In this document: piece by piece, positions 10,704-19,864 of the stretch
Position numbering within the stretch: position 1 is the stretch's first letter
How the letters are laid out: every line of letters begins with the position of its first letter
Source: Thermoplasmata archaeon
GTDB lineage: Archaea; Thermoplasmatota; Thermoplasmata; Methanomassiliicoccales; Methanomethylophilaceae
Direction: 5' to 3'
Assembly: GCA_015063225.1 (NCBI GenBank)
Contig: SUSU01000001.1
Location: 90,446-154,445, forward strand
DNA length: 64,000 nt
Program-made: the position numbers and the translations under genes
Notes under the pieces: generated by a model
What the model was told of the DNA's origin: nothing
The model's database searches: none
What the model saw: the letters and a program-made list of their open reading frames with translations, nothing else

Positions 10704-10895
10704 GCCAGTCGTATCGTACGGCGGTTTTTATCCGTTGGCTTCCGACAACAATGTAGGAATCCGTCGTAAACGACGTTCTCGAATCCGAAAAGCGTCTTTT
10801 TGACCGCAATGGAGACATATGGCGTGCAATTCCGCGGAACTGCGACAGTTTGTTTGGTGTGAGACATAAATACATTGTTCGCGTTCCTGTTATCC

Positions 10896-11585
10896 ATGGT
10901 AGAGAATGTCAGCAGAGAAAGTCTGGCGGAGAAGACCCGCATCTACATCGATGCCCACCCCAGCGTCAAAGACTGCGTCTCGAAGGGACTCATCAACTAC
11001 TCCTCCCTCGCCCGTCTCATCATGAAGGACACTGGCGTGGAGAACGAGGAGGCCGTGATGATTGCCTGCCGCAGATACGCCGGTAAGCTCAACGTCACCA
11101 CCGACCACGAACTCTCGATCCTCAAGATCATGAAGGACTCCCGTCTGGAGATGAGGACGAAGACCTGCATCGTCACCGCTAAGAACGACTGGACCGTCCT
11201 CCACAAGATGGATAACCTCTTCAAGGACCTCTGGAACGAGAACTCCATCATGCAGTGCGTGCAGTCCGCATCCGCGGTCACCATCATCGCCGAGAAGATG
11301 CTGAAGGACCGCATCATGGACACCGTCGGCCGCTTCAACATCATCAAGGTCAGGGAGAACCTGGTGGAGATCGTCGTCAAATCGCCCGAGGGAATCGTGG
11401 ACACCCCCGGAGTGATCGCATACCTGATCACCAACCTAGCCGATGCGGGGATCAACATCGAGGAGACCGTATCCTGCCACACGGATACCATCTTCATCGT
11501 CCAGGAACCGGATATGATCAACGCCTACACCGTACTGACCAAGTGCATCCAGTCGGCTGAGGAGACCGTGTCCGCGGACAACTAA
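10896..11585 (+). CDS. ACT-domain containing regulatory protein (archaeal)
   Basis: MVENVSRESLAEKTRIYIDAHPSVKDCVSKGLINYSSLARLI...; C-terminal ACT-like segment (TPGVIAYLITNLADAGINIEETVSCHTDTIFIV); TAA stop. Confidence 0.7.
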   Translation: MVENVSRESLAEKTRIYIDAHPSVKDCVSKGLINYSSLARLIMKDTGVENEEAVMIACRRYAGKLNVTTDHELSILKIMKDSRLEMRTKTCIVTAKNDWTVLHKMDNLFKDLWNENSIMQCVQSASAVTIIAEKMLKDRIMDTVGRFNIIKVRENLVEIVVKSPEGIVDTPGVIAYLITNLADAGINIEETVSCHTDTIFIVQEPDMINAYTVLTKCIQSAEETVSADN

Positions 11586-11594
11586 ACACTCATA

Positions 11595-11622
11595 CGTCCG
11601 CCGGACGTCTGGCTGGCGGACG
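11595..11622. terminator. Hairpin after ACT-domain gene
   Basis: CGTCCGCC-GGACGTCTGGCT-GGCGGACG then AT-rich tract. Confidence 0.45.
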
Positions 11623-11668
11623 ATAATTTATTTATCATGATTAATCGGTGCGGACTCTGAGTGATATT

Positions 11669-12202
11669 ATGGCTCAGAAATCCCTTGCAGATTTGGCTGA
11701 TGGAAACGGCCTCCTGCTCGCCATCATGTATATCCTTGTCGGTATCATCATGGCCGCTTTCGGAAACGGTTCCATCAACTTCATCTTCTGGCTCTCTGGT
11801 GTTATTTTCATCCTCATCGGTATCATCCAGATTCTTCTGAAGTCTGTTGATCTGAAAGGTGGACTTATCACCATCATCATCGGTATCATCCTTATCATCA
11901 TAGGATGGATTGACCCCGTCGCCAAGATCCTCGTCGGTATCATCCTGATCCTCTCCGCCCTGCCCGCCGTCCTCGGTACGTCCAGCAGCCTCAGCGAGAA
12001 GTTCGGAATGAAGCCTGTCGACGTCGGCAACGCCACGATTAACAAGATCATTATGATCGTCCTTCTGATCGTCGGTATCTGCCTTATCGTCGGTCTTGCC
12101 CTCGATGTCGCTTCCGGTGTCGCTGACATCCTCATCAGGGTCGGCGGAATTATCCTTCTCATCGTCGGTATCATCGACCTTGTCAAGGCTGCCAAGAGCT
12201 GA
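11669..12202 (+). CDS. Multi-TM membrane protein (DUF308-like)
   Basis: MAQKSLADLADGNGLLLAIMYILVGIIMAAFGNGSINFIFWLSG...; repeated hydrophobic helices. Confidence 0.65.
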   Translation: MAQKSLADLADGNGLLLAIMYILVGIIMAAFGNGSINFIFWLSGVIFILIGIIQILLKSVDLKGGLITIIIGIILIIIGWIDPVAKILVGIILILSALPAVLGTSSSLSEKFGMKPVDVGNATINKIIMIVLLIVGICLIVGLALDVASGVADILIRVGGIILLIVGIIDLVKAAKS

Positions 12203-12431
12203 AACTCATTTACCCGTCCCAACGGGCGGGTCCCTTTTATTTGGATTTAGAACACCATGGTACTCGCTATGGTTTATAAGTATATAAACCAAAATATGTT
12301 ATAGAAGTTATTCGCATCTTCGGATTATCTGGCTCATATGTGTTAGATGATTGTTTTCCGCACCGGATCGATAAACCGTCGATCGCCGGTCGTCCCCACC
12401 ATCTTTTATACCGCGACTGTTACCCCGATTT

Positions 12432-13940
12432 ATGGTTACATTCGAGGAGCTGGGGTTGCCCGCAGGTTTGTGTGATGCGGCCCGTGCCGCAGGTTGGGAA
12501 TCCCCTACTCCCGTGCAGGTCTCCGCCGTGCCCGCCGGGATGTCCGGCAGCGACATCAAGGTCCGTGCGCAGACCGGTACCGGAAAGACGGGCGCTTATG
12601 CGTTCGTCCTCCTCTCCATCACATCCCCGGGTTCGCAGAACCCCACATCCATCGTGATCGCCCCCACCAGGGAACTCGCCATGCAGGTCGACACCGAGAT
12701 CCGCAGGCTCGCCAAGGGTTCGGGGCACACATGCGTCCCTGTCTACGGCGGCGCGGACATCTCCAACCAGATCCGCCAGCTGAGGAGGGGCGCCGACATC
12801 GTCATCGGTACCCCCGGCAGGCTCCGCGACCTCATCACCCGTGGGGAACTCGCTCTCGATAACGTATCCGTCGGTGTCATCGACGAGGCCGACCGCATGC
12901 TGGACATGGGCTTCCAGGAGGACCTCGACTTCATCCTCGACGCCCTTCCCGAGGAGAGGCAGACCATGATGTTCTCCGCCACCCTCGACGGCCCCGTCGC
13001 CGATTTGGCCTCGGAGAAGCTGAAGGATCCCGTGGACGTCGACGTCTCCGGACACGATGCCGTCACCGGACTCACCAGGCAGTACTTCGTCAAGTGCATG
13101 AGGCAGGAGAAGAAGGACCTTCTCCGCGTCCTGGTGAGCAGGGGCACCCCGAAGGTCATAGTGTTCGTCGCCACGAAGGTTTACGTCGACGAGATCTACC
13201 ATGAGATGAAGGACGACGGTCTGAAGGTCGGCACCCTCCACGGCGATATGCCGCAGGACCTCAGGGAGAAGGTCATCGGCCTCTTCAGGGACAACCGCAT
13301 CACGATTCTCCTCGCCACGGACGTCGCCGCCCGCGGTCTCGACATCTCTGACGTGGACATGGTGGTCAACTACGACATCCCGTTCGATGCCGAGACGTAT
13401 GTTCACCGCATCGGGAGGACCGGCAGGGCAGGCAAGGAGGGTATCGCCGTATCCTTCGTCACGACCAGGGACATGAGGTTCCTTCCCGATTACGAGGAGG
13501 CTACCGGCGTCTCCGCCGAGTTCATCGAACCCACGGAGATGGAGCCTATCATCGCCGACCACCCCGTTGTGGAGAGGAAGAAGAGGGAGCCCCGCAGGAA
13601 GGAGGGCAGCCGCAAGTCCCCCGCCGGCAAGAGGGGTCCCAAGGCCAAGGCGGACAGGAACGCCCCCCTCTATGACACCACGACCATCGAGATTAGCCTC
13701 GGTAAGGCCGACGGATTCAAACGTGTGGAGATTGCTAACATAGTCCGTAAGCGCGCTAGGCTCGACGACGGCGCCGTCGGGAAGGTGGGGCTGAGCGAGA
13801 ACTCCTCGTTCGTGGAGGTCCCCTCCGACATGGCGGAATACATCATCGGCGAGCTCGACGGATGCACCGTCGAGGGAAGGAAGATTACCGCGCGCGCAGC
13901 ACCCCGCAAGACGAAGATGGGCGACCGCAAGGAGGAATGA
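12432..13940 (+). CDS. DEAD-box ATP-dependent RNA helicase
   Basis: AQTGTGKTGAYAF...APTRELAMQ...VIDEADRMLDMGF...MFSATL...HRIGRTGRAGKEG. Confidence 0.95.
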   Translation: MVTFEELGLPAGLCDAARAAGWESPTPVQVSAVPAGMSGSDIKVRAQTGTGKTGAYAFVLLSITSPGSQNPTSIVIAPTRELAMQVDTEIRRLAKGSGHTCVPVYGGADISNQIRQLRRGADIVIGTPGRLRDLITRGELALDNVSVGVIDEADRMLDMGFQEDLDFILDALPEERQTMMFSATLDGPVADLASEKLKDPVDVDVSGHDAVTGLTRQYFVKCMRQEKKDLLRVLVSRGTPKVIVFVATKVYVDEIYHEMKDDGLKVGTLHGDMPQDLREKVIGLFRDNRITILLATDVAARGLDISDVDMVVNYDIPFDAETYVHRIGRTGRAGKEGIAVSFVTTRDMRFLPDYEEATGVSAEFIEPTEMEPIIADHPVVERKKREPRRKEGSRKSPAGKRGPKAKADRNAPLYDTTTIEISLGKADGFKRVEIANIVRKRARLDDGAVGKVGLSENSSFVEVPSDMAEYIIGELDGCTVEGRKITARAAPRKTKMGDRKEE

Positions 13941-14779
13941 GATTGGCATTCTGGAACCGCAAGAAGACCGAGGAGGAGCCGCCGAAGGCCCCCGTGATAC
14001 TTGATTCAGCCAACTGGCACGAGTGGGAGGCCGGTGCGAAGAAGGCCCTCAACAATGGCGATTTCGTACATGCCATCGAGTTCTACAAACAGGCGGTGGA
14101 CCGTTTCGAGGGTACTGACAGGGAGCTCGACAGGCTCGTCGGACGCATCGCCGCCGACATCGTCACGTACACCAAGTTTATCGCCGCCAACGGGCACGCC
14201 GTCCCCGTCCACCTCATGGCCGAGATCGACAGCGAGGTCATGGTGAAGTTCCCCGACATGGCCCCTTCGAAGACCATGTGCGACTATGTGATCGACGGCA
14301 TCGACAAGGCGATCGACGAGGCTAAGGGGCCGGGGGAGGCCGTCATGCTCGGTCTCACCGCCGCCTGCGCCATGCTCGGATACCTCAGGTTCTCCTGCGA
14401 CATGAGGGAGGACCTGCTCCGCTGCGCCCGCATCTCCGAGATGTGCTATCTCGCCTCTGACAGGGCCTCCACCCTGAACAGGGTCAACGGTCAGCTCCGT
14501 CCGATGGAGGCCTCCGTGTGCCTCCGCGTGTACGGTGATTTCTCCGAGTCCCTGAAGAATTGCATTGCGGTCATCATAAACGACATGTCGGACGACGAGC
14601 TCGACCGTCTCGCCGACTACCGCGCATCCCACCCCATCGACATGGTGGACACCCTCGTGGAGGGTCTCGACTCCGCCAATCATACCATCCTCTCGAAGAA
14701 GAAGGACAAGGCCCGCAACCGCGAGAAGTGGCTTGACGACGTCAGGCTGTTCGCCGAGGAGAAGTCCTCGATGGATTGA
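13937..14779 (+). CDS. Hypothetical protein, possibly TPR-like helical
   Basis: MRLAFWNRKKTEEEPPKAPVILDSANWHEWEAGAKKALNNGDFVHAIEFYKQAVDRFEG...; ATGA overlap with helicase gene. Confidence 0.75.
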   Translation: MRLAFWNRKKTEEEPPKAPVILDSANWHEWEAGAKKALNNGDFVHAIEFYKQAVDRFEGTDRELDRLVGRIAADIVTYTKFIAANGHAVPVHLMAEIDSEVMVKFPDMAPSKTMCDYVIDGIDKAIDEAKGPGEAVMLGLTAACAMLGYLRFSCDMREDLLRCARISEMCYLASDRASTLNRVNGQLRPMEASVCLRVYGDFSESLKNCIAVIINDMSDDELDRLADYRASHPIDMVDTLVEGLDSANHTILSKKKDKARNREKWLDDVRLFAEEKSSMD

Positions 14780-14825
14780 GTTGATGAACGTTTTGTTAAC
14801 TCCCCGACCACCATTCAAATAATCC

Positions 14826-17030
14826 TTGGGACACTCCGTCTCGGGGATTCTTTTGAGGTCCGACGAGATTAAGGGGATATGCATCAAATCGGCGGATGAC
14901 ATGCTCGCCTACAGCGAGCTGTTCGGCGCGAGCGAGTCCGTCGTGAGGGTGAGGAGTTTCAAGCTGTCGGGGAGGGGGCACGTCCTGCTCCAGCTCGACA
15001 CCCCGGTTGCCGACCCGTCAGGCATCTATCTGAGGGTCAACGGGGATGTCTTCGAGGCATCCTGTTTCGAGATATCGTTCTGCGATCCGCGTTCGCGTAC
15101 GCTCGCGTTACGTTTCGTTCAGGGCCGCACCGACGTCATCTTCGCGGGCGAGCCCGAGGTGGAGGTCGTGGTGGACCTGAGTTTCCTGGTGAGGAAGGCC
15201 CGGGACTACTACGAGGAATTCGGAGACCTGGTGAGGTATCCCGATGAGACGCCGTCGTTCCTCCCGTCCGATTACCCCTTCCCGCAGGGCAGTGTGCCCA
15301 CCGAACAGCAGAGGGAGGCCGTGAGGACCATCCTGAACAGCAGGCTGTCTTACGTGTGGGGGGCGCCGGGCACGGGGAAGACGCAGCTCGTCCTCGCGAC
15401 ATGTATCATGGCCTATGTGAGGCGCGGGAGGAGGGTGGCGGTTATCGCCCCCACCAACAACTCCGTGGAGCAGGTCCTCCGCGGACTCGTCAGTGCGATA
15501 GCCGGGGATCCGGAGTATTCCCGGACAATCGACCTAAACAGGGACATAGCCCGTATCGGCACCCCCACCCCGGGATTCATCAGGGACTTCCCGGGGATGT
15601 GCGAACCCCGTGCGGCGGAGTCCGTATCGAAGAGGGAGGAGAAGGACAGGGAGGTCCTGGAGAACATAATCATGGAACGCCGGATGGACCGTGCCAGACC
15701 CCACATAATGGATTGTCTGGCTCATATGTCCGCGGATGACAAGAAGGCAGCTGAGGCAGCGGCCGCGAAGGCGACCGAGGCATTGGGGCATTCCTCTGTA
15801 TTCTACAACGTCAACGCATGTTTGTCCAAACTAGACGAGATGGGCCTGGAGTACTGCGCCCGCAGGATGTACGCCCGCGACCGTCCGCTGAAGGACATCG
15901 GATAGTACGAGGGATGCGACGACGATTCGATTCTCGACGCCATCTCTTCCATGGGGGAGACCCCCGAGGGGCATGCTGACCCGGAGGGATGCCTCATCGT
16001 GGCCTGCACCCCCCAGACCTACATGGCCCGTTTCGGTCCCAACGGTTCCGACGGACAGAAACCCGCCCTTGGCGTGGACCACATATTCGTCGACGAGGCG
16101 GGATACTGCAACTGCATGATGAGCCTCGCATTGCTGGCCAACGGGGTGCCGGTGACCATGCTCGGGGACCATAAGCAGCTCCCTCCCGTGTGTACGGTGG
16201 ACGAGGAGGACCTGCGCAGGTACATCTCCCGCGGAGGATTCATGAGGTACGGTTTCCTGTGGTCCCAGTCGGCACTGTTCACGGAGAGCGTACTAATCGG
16301 GGACCCGGATTCGGTGTCGAAGGCCTTCGTTGAGCTGTCCGACCCCGTCTTCGACCAGACGCTGAGGGTGGACCTGACGGATTCCCACCGTTTCGGATAC
16401 AATCTCGGGGAGGTCCTCGACCGCTATGTCTACAGGAACGGGGTGAAGGGTCTCGGCAGGGATCCGTTGGAGATCGTCTGCATAGATGCGGCATGCGGGC
16501 CGCGCGACAAACGTATCAACATACCCGAGGCTGAGGCGATAAGGGCGTATCTGGAATCGCATGTGGAGGGAGAGTACTGCATCCTCTCCCCTTACCGCAC
16601 GCAGATCGATGTCCTGAAGCAGGTCATGCCTAAGGAGGAGCAGAGGATCCTCACCGTCCACAAGTCTCAGGGGAGGGAGTGGGATACGGTCATCCTCAGC
16701 GTGCAGGACGGCGAAGGATGCAAGAGGGACGTGCCTCTCAGGTTCACATCCTCCAAATCCGACGTGGGGCTGAAGGTCATAAACACGGCCGTCTCCAGGG
16801 CCAAGAAAAGATTGGTCATTGTCTGTGATTTGAAGTTCTGGCTCAATCGCGGGGAGGAACTGATATGCGGTCTGATCCGTGAGGGGGGCGGCCGCAATTC
16901 CTTCGTCTGGAACGGCAGTTCACTGGAAAACGCCCCGATATTTCTAAATAAAACCGAGGGGGGTTACGGTACAGGCGAATCAAATGGCTACAAGCAAGAA
17001 GCAGAACACTGCCAAGAAGCACGCCCGTGA
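14826..17030 (+). CDS. UPF1-like SF1 helicase (AAA_11/AAA_12) with in-frame UAG codon (15903-15905), candidate pyrrolysine; about 734 aa if read through
   Basis: ORFs 14826-15905 and 15951-17030 are in the same frame. Walker A GAPGTGKTQ lies before the TAG; FVDEAGYCN, MLGDHKQLPPV and ILTVHKSQGREWDTVILS motifs lie after it. Start codon uncertain (TTG at 14852 is an alternative). Confidence 0.85.
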
Positions 17031-17130
17031 CGCTGAGAAGGAGGAGCTGGCTGCCAAGGCCGCCGCCGGCGACACCTACGCCGCCGAGAAACTCAAGCGC
17101 ATGGAAGCCCGTGACAAAAAGAAAAAGTGA
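16984..17130 (+). CDS. Small Lys-rich protein (48 aa)
   Basis: MATSKKQNTAKKHARDAEKEELAAKAAAGDTYAAEKLKRMEARDKKKK; TATA-like tttctaaataaa upstream; overlaps helicase 3' end out of frame. Confidence 0.7.
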   Translation: MATSKKQNTAKKHARDAEKEELAAKAAAGDTYAAEKLKRMEARDKKKK

Positions 17131-17248
17131 AAACGATTTTCGGGCCCTCGGGCCCCGTTTTATATACACGAATATAAGCCAACAGCCGAAAATAAAGGTA
17201 AGTGCTTTATATTTAGTAAGAAGATTACTTGAGCGAGGGATTCACTCT

Positions 17249-17818
17249 ATGTCTTTCCTTGATAACCCTAGAAATGCTGGAACCGTCCTCTGGATTATCG
17301 GTATCCTCAACATCATCCTTGGGCTCGTGTCTATTATCATGGGCGTCATCGATGACGATACCGACCTGGTGTACGGTGTGATTAACGGTATCGGCGGAAT
17401 CATCGTCGGTATCATCTACTTCGGATTTGGAAAATCGATTCGCGCTGGAGAGATCTCCGAGAAGTGGGACATCCTTACCCGCTTCGTCCTCGTTTCTGCT
17501 ATGGCTGTTGCTATCGGCGGTATCTTCGGATACGATGAGGACCTCGGACAGTACGCCGTCAACATCGTCGTCTCCCTGATTATCGCCCTCATCATCTTCT
17601 GGATTTACAAGAAGATGACCGACGGAAAGGCCGACACCGTTGACAAGATCCTCTGGGTTCTCCTCGTTCTGTTCTTCATCATCTCCGCCATCTTCGACAT
17701 CATTTCCCTGATCGCCTTCCCCATCGGAACCATCATGGGTATTGCCGGACTCATCGTTGACCTGTTCATGCTCCTTGCCCTCCTGGACAACGACGTGAAG
17801 GCCAAGATGGGAATGTGA
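17249..17818 (+). CDS. Multi-TM membrane protein, unknown function
   Basis: MSFLDNPRNAGTVLWIIGILNIILGLVSIIMGVIDDDTDLVYGVINGIGGIIVG...; followed by hairpin terminator. Confidence 0.75.
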   Translation: MSFLDNPRNAGTVLWIIGILNIILGLVSIIMGVIDDDTDLVYGVINGIGGIIVGIIYFGFGKSIRAGEISEKWDILTRFVLVSAMAVAIGGIFGYDEDLGQYAVNIVVSLIIALIIFWIYKKMTDGKADTVDKILWVLLVLFFIISAIFDIISLIAFPIGTIMGIAGLIVDLFMLLALLDNDVKAKMGM

Positions 17819-17839
17819 ACCTAATCGAATAAACCATTC

Positions 17840-17857
17840 AAGGGGCTTCGGCCCCTT
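17840..17857 (+). terminator. Hairpin + T-tract terminator
   Basis: AAGGGGC-TTCG-GCCCCTT followed by CCCTCTTTTT. Confidence 0.7.
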
Positions 17858-17896
17858 CCCTCTTTTTATCACAACCGATTTACGCACGGCCGTTCA

Positions 17897-18292
17897 TTGC
17901 CGTTCGTGTACGCCCTCCTGATGATGAAGTACTACCTCGACGAGATCGTCCGCGGTGACAAGACCACGGATGCGAGGCTGTATCCAACCGACATCCGCGG
18001 CACAATCGCCCTGGGAGATTCATCGACCGACAAGGTCTATGCCACAGCGGAACTGACGGCATGCGAGGAGATTTCCTACGACGAGTTCGTCAGATGGCAC
18101 CGCACGGGGCCGTTCGCGGATGTGGAGTTCGCACCTTACCACGAGGGGAAGACCTGCTATAGTTACGTTTTCGGGAACATCCGCACCCTCCCCGTTCCCG
18201 TGAGGATCGACAATCCCTCGGGCAACCGCATGTGGGTTCGGGTTCCGGAGAAGGTCTCCAAGAACTTCTTCTCGCAGAAGACACTGTTTTGA
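17897..18292 (+). CDS. ASCH/PUA-like domain small protein
   Basis: LLMMKYYLDEIVRGDKTTDARLYPTDIRGTIALGDSSTDKVYATAELTACEEISYDEF; sequence style of ASCH domains. Confidence 0.5.
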   Translation: MPFVYALLMMKYYLDEIVRGDKTTDARLYPTDIRGTIALGDSSTDKVYATAELTACEEISYDEFVRWHRTGPFADVEFAPYHEGKTCYSYVFGNIRTLPVPVRIDNPSGNRMWVRVPEKVSKNFFSQKTLF

Positions 18293-18328
18293 GTTGTCTG
18301 TTTATATGCGTTCGTATATGAATCCCCC

Positions 18329-19699
18329 ATGAGCGGTTTCGCCGACGCGGTAGACCATTATTTTCGCATAACGGAAAGGGGGTCGTCCATCGGGACCGAG
18401 CTCAGGGGAGGAGTGATCACATTCCTCTCGATGAGCTACATCCTCGTCGTGAATCCGCTGATTCTCTACTCGGACACCGGCGATATCACCATGGCGCAGC
18501 TGTTCACCGCCACGGCGGTCGCTAGTGCCATATCATGTCTTCTGATGGGTCTCTATGCCCGTCTCCCCGTCGCATTGGCTCCCGGGATGGGTCTGAATAT
18601 CTTCCTTTCAACGACCATCTGCTACACCATGGGATTCACGTTCGAGCAGGGCCTCATGGTGGTCCTGATATCGGGTTTAGCGTTCTTCATCATCTCGGTA
18701 ACCGGCCTTAGGGCCGCCCTTCTGAACTCCATCCCGAAATCCGTTAAGGTATCCATAGCCGCAGGCATAGGTTTCTTCATAGCCTTCTTGGGGCTGTACA
18801 ATTCGGGGATCATCGTTCAGAATTCCGGTTCCGCACTCGTCCTCGGCGACCTTACCGATCCTGGTGTCCTGCTCGCCCTGATGTGCATCTTCATCACGTT
18901 CATCCTTTGGCAGAGGGACAAGTGGTATGCCGTTTCCTTCGGTATTGCCTTCACATGGGTGGCGGGCATTCTGTTGAGCCAGCTGGGGGTCAGCTCGTAC
19001 ATATCCCCCATCCCGTCCCTGGATGATGCGGAAATCGTATCCTCTCCGGATTTCGCACTCTTCGGAGTGGCGTTAACCGGATTAGACGGGATTGCCAACA
19101 CGATGTGGGTATCGTTCTTGAGCGCCATACTGTCGCTGTGCATCGTTAATCTGTTCGATACCACCGGTACGCTGATCGGCGTGGGCACCGCTGCCGACAT
19201 GATAGACGAGGAGGGAAACGTCCAGGATTTCGACAAGGCCCTCGCCGTAGACTCCATCGCCTCCGTCGCCGGGGCCGTCTGCGGAACGTCCTCCACAACA
19301 TCCTACATCGAATCCCTGACCGGAATTCAGGCGGGTGCCAGGACCGGCTTGATGGCAGTCGTTGTGGGTATTCTGTTCGTTATATCCCTGGCGTTCCTCG
19401 GAGTCATCACATCGGTCACCAGCTGCTGTACCGCGGGTGCGCTCGTGCTGGTCGGTACCATAATGCTCATGAATCTCGGCAAGGTGGAGTGGAAGGACGG
19501 CATCAGCAGCTTCACCACCATCGTCACCGTGTTCATGATGGGACTCACGGGCTCCATAACGGACGGTATCGCATTCGGTATCATCGCCTATGTGTCCAGT
19601 TCCGTGGCGTCCGGGAAGGCGCGCGACGTATCGGTCACGATGTGGGTTCTGGTGGCGGTCTTCATCCTGTATTTCTTCACGGTCAACGTCATCCACTGA
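18329..19699 (+). CDS. NCS2 family (AzgA-like) purine permease
   Basis: SIGTELRGGVITFLSMSYILVVNP...APGMGLNIFLSTT...LFDTTGTLIGVG...GTSSTTSYIESLTGI. Confidence 0.95.
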   Translation: MSGFADAVDHYFRITERGSSIGTELRGGVITFLSMSYILVVNPLILYSDTGDITMAQLFTATAVASAISCLLMGLYARLPVALAPGMGLNIFLSTTICYTMGFTFEQGLMVVLISGLAFFIISVTGLRAALLNSIPKSVKVSIAAGIGFFIAFLGLYNSGIIVQNSGSALVLGDLTDPGVLLALMCIFITFILWQRDKWYAVSFGIAFTWVAGILLSQLGVSSYISPIPSLDDAEIVSSPDFALFGVALTGLDGIANTMWVSFLSAILSLCIVNLFDTTGTLIGVGTAADMIDEEGNVQDFDKALAVDSIASVAGAVCGTSSTTSYIESLTGIQAGARTGLMAVVVGILFVISLAFLGVITSVTSCCTAGALVLVGTIMLMNLGKVEWKDGISSFTTIVTVFMMGLTGSITDGIAFGIIAYVSSSVASGKARDVSVTMWVLVAVFILYFFTVNVIH

Positions 19700-19864
19700 C
19701 CGTACTCCCGTGCATTAGCCACACCTCCGGAATCCGTACTCCTACAAAACGGGCTTTTTGTCGAGCCAGATGTTTGAAAAGAGGTCTTGTCGATAGTATT
19801 TTAGTTTGGAAACAGCTTGCGCCCGATGGGATACGGCATTTCGCCGTGGGATAGGATGGGATAC

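Noticed and set aside
12420-13949. 509-aa minus-strand ORF
   Set aside because: Antisense shadow of the DEAD-box helicase gene.
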